A DNA stretch of 64,000 nucleotides, taken from positions 248,001 to 312,000 of the forward strand of contig JACBOA010000001.1 of NCBI GenBank assembly GCA_013403005.1, in the 5' to 3' direction. Position numbers and translations under genes: made by a program. The DNA comes from Methanobacteriaceae archaeon (GTDB taxonomy: Archaea > Methanobacteriota > Methanobacteria > Methanobacteriales > Methanobacteriaceae). The notes under the pieces are model-generated. The model was given only the letters and a program-made list of their open reading frames with translations. It made no database searches and had not been told where the DNA came from. Shown one piece after another: positions 10,796 to 20,676 of the stretch (the first letter of the stretch is position 1; the number at the start of each line of letters is the position of its first letter).

Positions 10796-11767
10796 TTATA
10801 TTAGGTTTTCAACAATTTCTGATATAAACTTTAGTTTATCTTTGTCTAAACAGCGAATATCCAGGTTTTTTATTTCTAGGCAAACTGCAGAATCATTAAC
10901 TCGATCATAACGGGGACAGGTAGTGATCATACCACCACCATTTACTGTGATAAGATTGCGGAGTGAATTTGCCGTGGATTTGGGGTTTTGAACTGGAATC
11001 ACCACATTTATTCCAGATTTATCCTGATGTAAACTGGATGGAATTCTCTTTTTCAGGAATTGGCAAGCGGCAATAGTTCTATGAAGATTTTCAGGGGTTT
11101 TTTTAATTTCTTCCACCAGTCCAGCACAGGTAACCGGACTGCATTTTAATGTTTTAAGGATATAATGGGCGCGATTGAAAAATTCAGGTTTGTCTGTGGA
11201 AATAAAGCCACCATTGCCTAAATTAACCATTTTAGGAGCTCCAGTTGAAGCCACCATTATATGGGAGTTCTCACCCCAGGCCAGATTTTTATCCCGGTCA
11301 CCCACTGCCCCGGAAGCATCCTCAACCAAGGTCACATTATTGGAATCACAAAGCTCATAAATCTCCCGGACTGGTTGTTCTGCCATATAACCTGCAAAAC
11401 TAGTAATAAAAAGGGATTCCGGATTTTTTGATATTATATAGTCTTCAAGGATCCTGAGATCAATAACTCCCATCCTGGTGGGAACATACACTATTTCAAG
11501 ACCAAAAAATTCGGCCATCTTAATAAATCCACTCCAACCGCCCTGATCCGGAAGCATAACCGGTCCTTTCATAATACTCATGGCCGCCATAATAGCCGCA
11601 TTACCACTACAAAGCATCCGGGCGTGGCTGTGACCAGTAACCTTTCTTAAAACATCTTCAGCAGCTTTCCTGTATTCATTACCTTTTTTTTGGTTTTCGA
11701 TTTCTAGAGAAGCTTGGCACATGGCTTCTCTCGCATCTCTTGAAGGTTTTTTAAAGAAAAGTTCCAT
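10796..11767 (-). CDS. PLP-dependent fold-type-I enzyme (DegT/SelA-like, unknown substrate)
   Basis: The 323-residue protein has the layout of aspartate-aminotransferase-fold PLP enzymes. CSGNAAIMAAMS (near 58) would bind the phosphate, VEDASGAVGD (near 145) contains the Asp that contacts the pyridine nitrogen, and STGAPKMVN (near 175) contains the probable Schiff-base lysine. It resembles methanogen proteins grouped with SelA-related or DegT-like enzymes (a TIGR03576/MJ0158-type relative is my best guess). No pathway can be read from the neighbours. Selenocysteine synthesis is unlikely because no other Sec gene is present here. Confidence 0.6.
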   Translation of the reverse strand: MELFFKKPSRDAREAMCQASLEIENQKKGNEYRKAAEDVLRKVTGHSHARMLCSGNAAIMAAMSIMKGPVMLPDQGGWSGFIKMAEFFGLEIVYVPTRMGVIDLRILEDYIISKNPESLFITSFAGYMAEQPVREIYELCDSNNVTLVEDASGAVGDRDKNLAWGENSHIMVASTGAPKMVNLGNGGFISTDKPEFFNRAHYILKTLKCSPVTCAGLVEEIKKTPENLHRTIAACQFLKKRIPSSLHQDKSGINVVIPVQNPKSTANSLRNLITVNGGGMITTCPRYDRVNDSAVCLEIKNLDIRCLDKDKLKFISEIVENLI

Positions 11768-12084
11768 CTAATCACTTCTTTTAAGAGAGTAGGGTTATAT
11801 AGAAATGGGTTATATTGAAATGTAAATTGAATTCCATAATTAAGTATGATACACAGTTTTATTTACCATTTTAGTTTATAAACAAATCAAATTAAAGGTT
11901 CTAATTTTTTAAGCTGGAATGAAGTATAGGATGAGTTTTAATTTATTAAGTACTTTATTAAGTTATTAAGGAAAGGCTTTAAGGTGTTTTAATTTTTAAG
12001 AGCATCTAAACAGATATTAAAGCAATGGATTTCTTTTTTTAATAGTCAAGTATAGTAAGGCTACTATTTAGTGAGGCTTTTTAT
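11768..12084. other. Intergenic, no gene seen
   Basis: This AT-rich stretch holds the promoter region of the PLP enzyme (read leftward) and the 3' side of the Nre gene. I see no ORF, tRNA or strong inverted repeat. Confidence 0.6.
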
Positions 12085-13248
12085 TCATTTGAAGTAGGAA
12101 TCAAGGGTAGTCTGTCTGGAACGGAGAATATCTTGCAGCAAGTCGCTTTTTTTAATGAAACTATCAACTGAAAGCTTCAATTTGCTGTCAATATAGGAAA
12201 GGGCAGATTTCATATCTTCAAATTCAAGGTAGGGCTGTTTCATAGCATTTCTAACGTTTTCCCTAACATTAAACACACCCAGAGGCACATATCCAGAATA
12301 AGCCTCCCTGAAAACTATAACTCCAGATTGAAGTTTTTGAAGAGCTAATGATTCAAGAACAGCCATTTTACAGGTATAATAACATCCCCCCACCCTGGAA
12401 TATTCTTTTTTACCCTGGTAATGTTCATAATCAGAGAATATCAGTTTTTCTTTTCCTAAAACTTCCAGGAATGCTTCCATCCATTCGTACTGCCAGGGAG
12501 TGGGTAGTAGGAGAACTGCATAATAATTCTCCAGACTCTGGAATTCATAAACCCGGTGGATGTCCAGCAGATCGTAATGTTTAACTTCTCTCAGTAATTG
12601 ATTGGCTATGGTGCTGTCACAGGCAGTTATAGACCATCTGGTAGGCACCAAACGTCGTCGTTTCTCCACACCCATGGTTCCAACGGAAAAAGCTTTTTGC
12701 ATGTGAGAAAAGGGGACATCTTTACTGTGCAAATCCATCAGCGCGTCCCTGGCCCTGAGATCTGTGTCATAATATACTTTCTCCAGTTCCCGGTCCCAGC
12801 GGACATTGTCAATTTCAAACTTCTCCAGAATAGCACTGGGACCATGAGGTGCCTGATATTCGCTGAATGAAACTCCTCGAGGTTCTTTCCAGAACTGAGC
12901 TTCACTGTCAATGGAACTCGAAGCCAGGGAGATCTCCTGAAGTTTCTCCACCATCCTATTATCCAGATCAGTGACTCCCAGCATATTTTTCCCCCGAACA
13001 AGACTCATGCGATAAGAAATAATCTCCTCCTGGCTTTTATCTCCAGGTATCCATGCTTCAGGGGTGTCCATTATAGTAGTGTCTCCAGCTACCGGGGATA
13101 TCATAGGGCCTGCATAGACCTTGGGATAGTTCCAGCTACCTATAAAAACCGAGGGGGGTGTGCTTCCCTCTAACTCTTTACCCACCTCAACTGAAGGTAT
13201 CTGAAACTTAGAAGTCAGCTTTTTAAGGTAAGTTTTCTTACCCATCAT
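12085..13248 (-). CDS. nreA: Nre family archaeal DNA repair protein with PCNA-binding tail
   Basis: The 387-residue protein matches the archaeal NreA/NreB family, linked to DNA-damage tolerance and shown in other archaea to act with PCNA. Family landmarks are SVFIGSWNYPKVYAGPM near residue 32, SLVRGKNMLGV near 85 and PTRWSITACDSTIAN near 205. The protein ends QTTLDSYFK, a PCNA-interacting (PIP-box) peptide of the form QxxLxxYF, as reported for the family. NreA and NreB are not distinguishable here, so the symbol is provisional. The N-terminal zinc finger seen in some members is absent. Confidence 0.85.
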   Translation of the reverse strand: MMGKKTYLKKLTSKFQIPSVEVGKELEGSTPPSVFIGSWNYPKVYAGPMISPVAGDTTIMDTPEAWIPGDKSQEEIISYRMSLVRGKNMLGVTDLDNRMVEKLQEISLASSSIDSEAQFWKEPRGVSFSEYQAPHGPSAILEKFEIDNVRWDRELEKVYYDTDLRARDALMDLHSKDVPFSHMQKAFSVGTMGVEKRRRLVPTRWSITACDSTIANQLLREVKHYDLLDIHRVYEFQSLENYYAVLLLPTPWQYEWMEAFLEVLGKEKLIFSDYEHYQGKKEYSRVGGCYYTCKMAVLESLALQKLQSGVIVFREAYSGYVPLGVFNVRENVRNAMKQPYLEFEDMKSALSYIDSKLKLSVDSFIKKSDLLQDILRSRQTTLDSYFK

Positions 13249-13413
13249 AATATCTAATTTATAATGCCAGAATAAAATAGTTTACACAAGGATGGGAACT
13301 AATACCATCATCAATTTCTAGAAACTTGCTGGTAAATAGAATTAAATAATTTCTCTCTTGGAAGATGATTATAAATCCTTGTTATTATGTTAATTAGTTC
13401 CTGAGTAATCTCA

Positions 13414-13875
13414 TTATTTTCTCACCAGCTTAAGGGAAGCTGAATTCATACAGTAACGCAAACCAGTGGGGGGAGGCCCATCATCAAATACATGCCCCAG
13501 ATGTGCATGGCATCGGGCGCAAAGCACCTCAGTACGGATCATGAATAAACTACGGTCAGTTTTGGTTATAATATTCTCTTCTGCCACTGGAGCGTAGAAA
13601 CTGGGCCAACCAGTACCAGAATCGAACTTTGTCTGGGAACTGAAAAGATCAGTACCACAGCAAACGCACTGATAAATCCCTTCTTCATGGCAATCATGAT
13701 ATTTACCAGTAAAAGCAAGTTCGGTTCCTTTTTTCCGGGCAACATTAAACTGTTCAGGACTTAAAATCTTTTCCCACTCTTCATCAGATTTAACAACCCG
13801 TTCAACAAGTTTAACCTCATCAGAACTGGTGAAATAGATGGGAATAAGATCATCATCTCCATGCTTGTAAACCAT
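13414..13875 (-). CDS. msrB: Peptide-methionine (R)-S-oxide reductase MsrB
   Basis: MsrB reduces methionine-R-sulfoxide in oxidised proteins. The 153-residue protein shows all family marks: two zinc-binding CxxC pairs (QCVCCGTDLF and LCARCHAHLGH), the GTGWPSF substrate motif, HVFDDGPPPTGLR, and the catalytic cysteine in RYCMNSASL. The start at 13875 is chosen because a GGTGT Shine-Dalgarno lies 6 nt upstream; the in-frame ATG at 13887 would precede it. In a strict anaerobe it points to an oxidative-stress repair function. Confidence 0.95.
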   Translation of the reverse strand: MVYKHGDDDLIPIYFTSSDEVKLVERVVKSDEEWEKILSPEQFNVARKKGTELAFTGKYHDCHEEGIYQCVCCGTDLFSSQTKFDSGTGWPSFYAPVAEENIITKTDRSLFMIRTEVLCARCHAHLGHVFDDGPPPTGLRYCMNSASLKLVRK

Positions 13876-14121
13876 AAAAAACACCAAAGTATTGTTTTAA
13901 AAACTTTTAAGGGCACTATTGTAATTTTTAATTACTATTTATTATTATGTAACTTTTAAGGCTTAAAATAGATGGATACGGATTCAAGACAACAAAATAA
14001 ATATTAGGGTTTTAAGACTCAAACTAGGCCCATATTAAAAATATTCATGATTAAAATAATTAATAAGTGTAATTAATAAAATAAATGATGATAAACTTAT
14101 ACAAGGTCTATTGGGGTAAAA

Positions 14122-14790
14122 ATGGGTATAAATAATAAAATTTCTCTTATAATCTTTGACATGGATGGATTAATGTTTGATACAGAAAGATTAAATGTAG
14201 AAACATGGATTAAAGCAGGTGAAACTGCGGGAATTAAGATCAAAAAACAAATTGTTCTTGAATCCACAGGTTTAGACATTCAGGGTGCAGAAAGGGTATT
14301 TAAAAAATATTTAGGTGATGATTTTCCTTACCATCAAATGAGGGATTTAAGATTAGCCTATCTTCGGGATTACATTGAAAAAAATGGTGTCCCCCTAAAA
14401 AAGGGTCTCTATGAACTACTGGAATACCTAGTTGACAAGCCAGTGTTTAAAGCAGTGGCCACTTCCACTGAAAGGGAAAGAACTGAATTTTACCTAGAAG
14501 CAGCGGGTATTAGACAAGAATTTGATGTTATAATCTGTGGAGAAGATGTTTCCAAAGGCAAACCCCACCCAGACATATTTTTAGCAGCCGCTAGAAAACT
14601 GAACTCTAAAAATGAGGAGTGTTTAGTACTAGAAGACTCGAAGAAGGGTATAATAGCAGCTTTAAAAGCCAACATGATGCCGGTGCTCGTTTCTGATTCC
14701 AGGGTCTTGGAAGACTTTGATGGAAAAGCAGTAAAACACTTCCAAAACCTTCTGGAGGTAAAACAATTTTTAGAGGGATCAAATCTGTGA
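14122..14790 (+). CDS. HAD-superfamily hydrolase, beta-phosphoglucomutase-like subfamily
   Basis: The 222-residue protein carries HAD motif I (FDMDGLMFDTERL, with the nucleophile Asp and the acid/base Asp two residues on), motif II (ATST), motif III Lys in GKPHPDIF and motif IV LEDSKKGI. A helical cap follows motif I. This is the layout of phosphoglucomutase/phosphatase-like HADs (subfamily IA3). The substrate cannot be predicted. The gene stands alone between convergent and divergent neighbours. Confidence 0.85.
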   Translation: MGINNKISLIIFDMDGLMFDTERLNVETWIKAGETAGIKIKKQIVLESTGLDIQGAERVFKKYLGDDFPYHQMRDLRLAYLRDYIEKNGVPLKKGLYELLEYLVDKPVFKAVATSTERERTEFYLEAAGIRQEFDVIICGEDVSKGKPHPDIFLAAARKLNSKNEECLVLEDSKKGIIAALKANMMPVLVSDSRVLEDFDGKAVKHFQNLLEVKQFLEGSNL

Positions 14791-15034
14791 GGAGTGTTAA
14801 TGAGTGTTTTTAATAAAAATCGTCTATTTTTTTAATTTTTTATATAAAGGATCATTCATATTCATATTCATTAAATGAAATCATCATTATAATTTAATCC
14901 TCTAGTTTAATTTTTGAGGACCAAATTTTTTAGGTTAATATAAGGTTAATTCTTTTTTATTCAGGGTTTTTATTCAAGTTCATACAGTTTATTGATAATG
15001 GGTTGATTTGATTCAAATCATGTATATCAATATT

Positions 15035-15715
15035 TTATTCTAGATTTCGGAGTTTTTTCCCTATGTAATAAAAACCATTGGATTTATTGCCATTCATGGT
15101 TTTGTAAACAGTTTTTTTTAATATTATCTTATGAAAATCTTTGGTTAAATTTTTAATATGTTCTATGCTGTGATGTCTTAAGACCAATCCTTCTGGAAGT
15201 TCAAAAACTCCATAGGTACCGTATTTATCTTTGTATTTCTGGTAACGCTTCAGATTTCTTGCATCATTATTTAAGAGAAAATCGCTAAGGTATAAAATCC
15301 CTCCCTCTTTCAGAACTCGAGATATTTCCGAAATTAACTCTTCCTGTTTAGTGGTTAGTACATTACTGGTAAGCACACCAATCAGAATAACCGAATCAAA
15401 GGCACTTTCTCGAAAGGGCAAGACATCTCCATCATTTTTTAGAAGATTCAGATAAGGATGCATTCTCAAGCCTCTTTCTATCATTTTTGAGGAGAAATCC
15501 ACGCCGGTTAAATTTTCATATCCCTGGTTATACAGTTCATTAAGGGTCCTACCATAACCACAACCCACATCAAGTATTTTACTACTTTTGGGGACATTTT
15601 TTTGGAAATCCAACATATTAAATGGGGTGGGAAAATCTTTAACCTCTGCTAGTTCATCCCAGTATTTTGATTGCTGTTTTAGGTGAAATTCTGGTTTTCC
15701 TGACATAAAGCTCAC
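15035..15715 (-). CDS. Class I SAM-dependent methyltransferase
   Basis: The 226-residue protein has the SAM-binding motif ILDVGCGYGRTLNEL near residue 45, the acidic residue GVDFSSKMIERG near 70, and motifs NDGDVLPF and SVILIGVLTSNV near 95-115, followed by EISRVLKEGGILYLSDF. This is the Methyltransf_11 pattern. The substrate is unknown. The gene lies directly downstream of a sensor kinase on the same strand (103 bp apart), which does not prove a link. Confidence 0.8.
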   Translation of the reverse strand: MSFMSGKPEFHLKQQSKYWDELAEVKDFPTPFNMLDFQKNVPKSSKILDVGCGYGRTLNELYNQGYENLTGVDFSSKMIERGLRMHPYLNLLKNDGDVLPFRESAFDSVILIGVLTSNVLTTKQEELISEISRVLKEGGILYLSDFLLNNDARNLKRYQKYKDKYGTYGVFELPEGLVLRHHSIEHIKNLTKDFHKIILKKTVYKTMNGNKSNGFYYIGKKLRNLE

Positions 15716-15818
15716 TAAGTAGGTTTTAAAATTAAACTAATAAAATTAAATTAGTAATCAATAATCTTTAGATATATCTGATGAGAAGGTGATTTTTTTA
15801 TTTTTAATAACAAGGATA

Positions 15819-17519
15819 TTAAAACCTTTTTTTGTAATTCAATTCCTGGAATTTTATCTTGAAAGTTGTTCCTTCACCCTCACACAATTCAATCTCACCA
15901 TCAAGTTGATACATCAGGTTATTTATCAATTGAAATCCTAAAGTTTCTGCTTTTTTAAAATCGATATCTTCGGGTATTCCAACTCCATTATCACTCACAG
16001 TTAAAATAAATTTATCCTCATTTTGGTGCAGGTCAACGATAATCTGACCTTCCTGGTCGTCTGGAAAGGCATAATTCAGAGAATTGGCTACCAGCTCATT
16101 AATAAGAAGTCCCAGTGGTATGGCAGTATCTATTTCCATATCCACATCTTCCACATCAACTTTAAGTTCGATTCTACTGGGATTGCTAATTAGTGAGGTT
16201 AAAAGCTCTTTGGTAAGGTTTCGGATATATTCTGCCAGACTGATATGTTTCAAATCCTGGGAACTGTAGAGTTCCTCATGAATAAGGGCCATGGTTTTCA
16301 CCCGATTCTGGCTGCTTTCGAAGATCTTCAAATCCCTCTCATCTTTAATATGCTGACTTTGAAGGCTCAGGAGGCTGGATATGATTTGCATATTGTTTTT
16401 AACCCTATGATGGAGCTCACGTAAAAGCAGTTCTTTTTCTTCCAGGGAAGATTTAAATTTTTCTTCAGCATTCTTCAAAGAATCAATATCAGTCATGCTG
16501 AATACCACCCCCATATATTGATTATCCTCATCAAACAGGGGGTTTCCCAAAGATTCAACCCATATATAACTTCCATCGGCACGTCTGAATCGATGCTGCA
16601 CATCTCCAGGGGAATATGAAACAGTAGCTTCCAAGAAGGAAGAACTAACCTTAATTTGATCATCAGGGTGAGTTAAATTAATGAACTTGTAGACACTCTC
16701 TCCTAAAATTTCTCCCGGATTATATCCCAGTACAGTTTTTATGGATGGGCTGATATATTGGAAGGTTCCATCTTTGTCTATCTGACCAACCACGTTAAGC
16801 ATGTTATCTGTGACCAGACTTAAAAGTTTTTCACGCTCGACTAATTCTCTTTCAGCTATTTTACGCTGCAGAACAACCGAAGCAATGTTTAGAATAGTTT
16901 CAATGGTGGTTATGTTCAGGGGTTTGCTTTTCTTCTGTGTAACTATATTCACGCTTCCAAACATCTCCCCTTTAAGTGAAAAACCCATTACATAAACATC
17001 ACCAATACCAAAGGCTTTCTCAATCATTTGGCAGGTTTTTCTAGATAATTTTCCAGCGGTGATATAGTAAATCCCATCATCTATCTTTTGCAGTTTACCA
17101 CTGGATAAGAAATTCTTTGACTCAGAATCAATGTTATCCCCGGGAAAATGAAAATTATTTATTTCAAGACCAGTTAACTTCTCAGCCATTGCAATCATTC
17201 TAGGAGTCATTCCAGATATATCATGAATCTTAAAACTCTCAGTCTCTTTATCATAGGTTGATATGATTATATAAGCGTCTTTAACTATTTCCTGAAGTTT
17301 ATCCATCACAAAATCGTATATTTCCGATTCTGTATCCAGTCTCAATAAATCCATAATTAGAGGATATAAAAATTTTAAAGCATCCTGAAAGGGTTTATTC
17401 TCAGGTTTAAGCAAATTAAAATCAGCCATGTGGCCTTCTAACTCAGAGTATAAATCTCTATATTTTTTTATTTCATCAATTAACTCTTGTTTAGATTTTT
17501 TTTCATCCTTCATAGCCAT
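15819..17519 (-). CDS. PAS-domain sensor histidine kinase (HisKA_2 type)
   Basis: The 566-residue soluble kinase has, in order, an N-terminal coiled segment, a GAF-like domain (about 55-215), a PAS domain with PAC motif (about 230-350; PGDVQHRFRRADGSYIW, VFSMTDID) and a HisKA_2 dimerisation domain with the phosphoacceptor in ELHHRVKNNMQIISSLL near 370. A HATPase domain follows (ELVANSLNYAFP, DNGVGIPEDIDF, GLLINEL). No membrane segment is visible, so it senses a cytoplasmic signal. No response regulator lies next to it, as is usual for Methanobacteriales orphan kinases. Confidence 0.9.
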   Translation of the reverse strand: MAMKDEKKSKQELIDEIKKYRDLYSELEGHMADFNLLKPENKPFQDALKFLYPLIMDLLRLDTESEIYDFVMDKLQEIVKDAYIIISTYDKETESFKIHDISGMTPRMIAMAEKLTGLEINNFHFPGDNIDSESKNFLSSGKLQKIDDGIYYITAGKLSRKTCQMIEKAFGIGDVYVMGFSLKGEMFGSVNIVTQKKSKPLNITTIETILNIASVVLQRKIAERELVEREKLLSLVTDNMLNVVGQIDKDGTFQYISPSIKTVLGYNPGEILGESVYKFINLTHPDDQIKVSSSFLEATVSYSPGDVQHRFRRADGSYIWVESLGNPLFDEDNQYMGVVFSMTDIDSLKNAEEKFKSSLEEKELLLRELHHRVKNNMQIISSLLSLQSQHIKDERDLKIFESSQNRVKTMALIHEELYSSQDLKHISLAEYIRNLTKELLTSLISNPSRIELKVDVEDVDMEIDTAIPLGLLINELVANSLNYAFPDDQEGQIIVDLHQNEDKFILTVSDNGVGIPEDIDFKKAETLGFQLINNLMYQLDGEIELCEGEGTTFKIKFQELNYKKRF

Positions 17520-18155
17520 CCAACTCTGAATGGATAAACCAAACCCCTATAATAATTTGTGTTATGAGGATATTATAATTAATGGAAATTATCCACTCCA
17601 AATCAACTATCATTTAAAGCCGTAGCAGAGGATGTTTAAAGTTCAAACCGTTTTAAAGATGAAATTCACATAAAAAATTTATAAATGGATTTTATTTCAG
17701 ATCAATAGAAGGTTCAAAGCTTCATTCACCTCTTACTACCTCAGATGGTTCAATATCCAATTTTAGATGCCTTTACCTTTAACTACCTAAGATTATAATT
17801 AGTTTTTTTACCTAAGTATGGAACTATTTTTTTCTTTTAAAAAAATCTACAAAGTGTCAATTTCAATCCATTATTTTTTGTTTAATTTCCTTTAATCAGT
17901 CAAATAGAATGGGTGTATCAATGATCGTTCATCAAATCATTGCCAATGAATGTTATTATCATGCATTCACATGATTATAAATAAGACAAAAAGATATGTG
18001 CTTTCAATCACATTACATAAAAAGTGGATTGTGGGTTGTAATATTGTATTCTCTAAAAAATATTGCTTTAAAGCCGTAATACAAAAAACAAACATTGTTT
18101 TACCATTTCTGGCAGGATTAATCTTATAAAAAATTTCATAAAATTTTATGAAGTA
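17520..18155. other. 636-bp intergenic stretch without recognisable gene
   Basis: AT-rich, with many stops in all frames. The 12-mer TTTAAAGCCGTA occurs at 17613-17624 and again at 18067-18078. No tRNA-like or other conserved RNA motif is visible. It must contain the promoter of the sensor kinase (read leftward). Confidence 0.5.
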
Positions 18156-19082
18156 TCAGGCCAGTTCAATGGTACTGGGAGGTTTATCACTCACAGAAAG
18201 AGAAACATGAGTTACTTCGGGAATTTCTGCAGTTATCCTCCTGGAGATAGTTTTAACCATTTCCCAGGGCAATTCTGGAACATCTGCAGTCATAGCATCC
18301 AATGATTCTACCATTCGAAGTACAACCAGGTATCCATAGTCCCGAATATCTCCCTTGACTCCAGTGACCTTGGTGTCGGTTAAAACAGCGAAATATTGCC
18401 ATAAAGTTTTATCAAGTCCCTCTTTTTGCACTTCTTCCTCTACAATGGCATTGGCTTTGCGGCAGATCTCAATCTTTTCAGGGGTGATCACTCCGGCAAT
18501 GCGCACTGCCAGACCCGGACCAGGATAAGGTTGTCTTTTCACCATCTCCTCAGGCAAGCCCATTTCAGCTCCTATAACCCTCACTTCATCCTTGTAAAGC
18601 TCTCTAATTGGTTCCACAACTTCTAAAACCATACCATGGGGCAGTGCCACGTTATGGTGTGATTTTATATCTCCATGGCTTTCTATCCAGTCAGGAGCAA
18701 TGGTGCCCTGCACCAGAAATTCAGCACCGACCTTTTCAGCTTCCCTTTCGAAAACCCGGATGAAAACTTCTCCAATGATCTTCCTTTTCTCCTCAGGATC
18801 TTCCACACCATCCAGTCTCCCCAGGAATTCTTCACTAGCATCAATATATTTCAGATTCAACCGGTTTTGAAAGGTTTTTTGGACGTAATCAGCCTCTCCT
18901 TCTCTTAAAAGCCCATGATCTACAAAAACCGCAGTTAAATTCTCTCCAATAGCCTTTGAAACTAGTACTGAAGCTACTGAGCTATCAACACCACCAGATA
19001 GGGCGATTATAGCTTTTTTATCCCCTATGGTGTTTTTTATGGTCTCTATTGATTCTTTAATAAAAGAAGACGGATCTAACAT
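18156..19082 (-). CDS. guaAB: GMP synthase subunit B (ATP pyrophosphatase)
   Basis: In most archaea GMP synthase is split; subunit B activates XMP with ATP. The 308-residue protein has the PP-loop ALSGGVDSSVASVL near residue 22, a QGTIAPDWIES block near 125, and the C-terminal dimerisation and XMP-binding region with RQPYPGPGLAVRI and SRRITAEIPEVTHV, ending PPSTIELA (bacterial enzymes end PPGTIEWE). The start at 19082 (MLDPSSF) is preferred because it fits the family; an upstream ATG at 19112 is possible. The amidotransferase subunit lies immediately upstream on the same strand. Confidence 0.95.
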   Translation of the reverse strand: MLDPSSFIKESIETIKNTIGDKKAIIALSGGVDSSVASVLVSKAIGENLTAVFVDHGLLREGEADYVQKTFQNRLNLKYIDASEEFLGRLDGVEDPEEKRKIIGEVFIRVFEREAEKVGAEFLVQGTIAPDWIESHGDIKSHHNVALPHGMVLEVVEPIRELYKDEVRVIGAEMGLPEEMVKRQPYPGPGLAVRIAGVITPEKIEICRKANAIVEEEVQKEGLDKTLWQYFAVLTDTKVTGVKGDIRDYGYLVVLRMVESLDAMTADVPELPWEMVKTISRRITAEIPEVTHVSLSVSDKPPSTIELA

Positions 19083-19214
19083 TTTTATCAACCTGCAATG
19101 ATTTTCATTCATTCAATTTTTTTTTATATTTAGTTAATCATTAGATTCTACTGGGGGTTCCTTCTAGGATTTAAAAAATGGGCAGATATTCCCTCAAGTA
19201 ATCCCGGTGGAATC

Positions 19215-19784
19215 TTAATCACCTTTATGATATTTTTTACAAACTTCATAAAAATTCTCAAAAACCTTGGGTCCTTGGGGGGTGTGGTAAACCTCTGGAT
19301 GAAATTGTATTCCATATAAAGGTTTTTCCGGGTGTTTCATGGCTTCAATTTCACATATGGATGATGATGCGAGAATTTCAAATTTAGGGGGTAGTTTGCT
19401 TACTTCATCCTTATGGGAGGCCCACACATCTAACTGGGGGCCCAGTCCCTTGAATATATCATTTTCATCAGTGATGTTAATCTGGATCTGAGCATAACTT
19501 TCTGAACCTGCTGATCCTATCTCACCACCATAGGCCTGGGCTATAATCTGATGACCGAGACATATTCCTAAAATGGGATAATCCAGTTTTTTAACATATT
19601 CTAAGCTGTTACCAGATCTCTCAACTGAAGGTCCACCTCCCAGTATAAGGCCCAGAGGTTCCTTTTCTTCAATTTCAGAAAGTGCAGTGGTGTTGGGCAC
19701 CAGTTCAGAATGTATTTTAAGGTAGTGAAGGGTACGGTGGATGCGGTGATTATACTGTCCGTGATTGTTAACCACTAATATCAT
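19215..19784 (-). CDS. guaAA: GMP synthase subunit A (glutamine amidotransferase)
   Basis: The 189-residue class I glutaminase supplies ammonia to subunit B. The catalytic triad is visible: Cys in LGICLGHQI and His/Glu in GIQFHPEVYHT. The oxyanion motif is GLILGGGPSV. The ATG at 19784 is chosen over the in-frame TTG at 19793 because GGAGAT lies at a suitable distance and the resulting N-terminus (MILVVNNHGQYNHRI) fits the family. It probably forms an operon with guaAB, 132 bp downstream. Confidence 0.95.
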   Translation of the reverse strand: MILVVNNHGQYNHRIHRTLHYLKIHSELVPNTTALSEIEEKEPLGLILGGGPSVERSGNSLEYVKKLDYPILGICLGHQIIAQAYGGEIGSAGSESYAQIQINITDENDIFKGLGPQLDVWASHKDEVSKLPPKFEILASSSICEIEAMKHPEKPLYGIQFHPEVYHTPQGPKVFENFYEVCKKYHKGD

Positions 19785-19947
19785 TATAGGCAATCTCCTT
19801 GATTTTATCTTTTGAATTCTATACTTTTAATCAGTTAAATTTAATATAAATGTGGATGGTGCTTATTTAATTTAGTAAATGGCCATGTTTATCTATAAAT
19901 CTTTCTTATGGAAATATTTTTATGTTAAAATGGTTATACAGAAAAAT

Positions 19948-20088
19948 ATGGAACTAAGAGACATTTTACTCATACTGGTGGCCCTGGTGCTGGCAGTGGT
20001 TTTCTTCTATGTTTTTATATGGTTACTTCCAGTTATAATTATTCTGGTAATAGCCTACATCATATATGTATTTTTGAAGGGATCCTGA
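19948..20088 (+). CDS. Small membrane protein, 46 residues, unknown
   Basis: The reading frame encodes MELRDILLILVALVLAVV and continues with a second hydrophobic run ending YVFLKGS, that is two transmembrane helices and a basic C-terminal end. An in-frame ATG at 19879 would add 23 residues, but the shorter form looks like a complete small membrane protein. No Shine-Dalgarno is clear at either start. A similar tiny two-helix protein lies at the right edge of the window. I do not recognise the family. Confidence 0.5.
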   Translation: MELRDILLILVALVLAVVFFYVFIWLLPVIIILVIAYIIYVFLKGS

Positions 20089-20211
20089 GAAACAGGAAAA
20101 ATACATTCCATTTAAAAATTAATTAATTTAGAGAACACACTGTCTAGAAAGGTTATATTCCTTTTTTATCAACAAAAAATTGTTATTTTTAAAGATTTAG
20201 GGGATGATAAT

Positions 20212-20676
20212 GTGATTGAAACAGAAAAATTTCATGGTTTAACTGGGAATTTAAAATTATTCAAAAGAGAAGTGGGTGATGCAGAGAAGGTTACATTTGC
20301 AGGCATTCCTGGAGTGTGCAGTCCTTTTGCTGAATTATTTGCTTATGTAATACGTGACAGAGAATCTGTTTTCATGGCCCGGACAGATAAAGAAACTGCT
20401 CGCAAAATTGAATCCACAGATCTGGGGATGCAGTTTACCAAAAAGGCGGATCCCTGTTCAAGTGTGGTGGCATTATTAGGGGGGCTTTCCATGCCCCAAT
20501 ACCAGGTGGATATTGCTGATGTTTTAAAACTCTTAGATGATATTCTAAAACCACCGGGCAAGATCATAGGACTCTGTTACATGAACATGTTCCAAAAAGC
20601 AGGTTGGGATGAGTTAATAGACTTCGACTGTATTATTAACGGTACGTTAAATGGTGAAATTTATACAAAAAGATGA
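20212..20676 (+). CDS. DUF2124-like archaeal protein, unknown function
   Basis: The 154-residue soluble protein starts at GTG, preceded by GGGGATGAT. Conserved-looking features are VTFAGIPGVCSPFAELFAYVIRDRE (residues 28-52), PCSSVVALLGGL near 82 and KIIGLCYMNMF near 125. I take it to be a DUF2124 protein, a family confined to archaea and without known role. Its last 26 nt overlap the longest form of the next ORF, so the two may be translated together. Confidence 0.6.
   Translation: MIETEKFHGLTGNLKLFKREVGDAEKVTFAGIPGVCSPFAELFAYVIRDRESVFMARTDKETARKIESTDLGMQFTKKADPCSSVVALLGGLSMPQYQVDIADVLKLLDDILKPPGKIIGLCYMNMFQKAGWDELIDFDCIINGTLNGEIYTKR

Noticed and set aside
17613..18078. Repeated 12-mer TTTAAAGCCGTA in the 636-bp gap
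   Set aside because: Two short copies 454 bp apart with no further similarity around them; may be chance.
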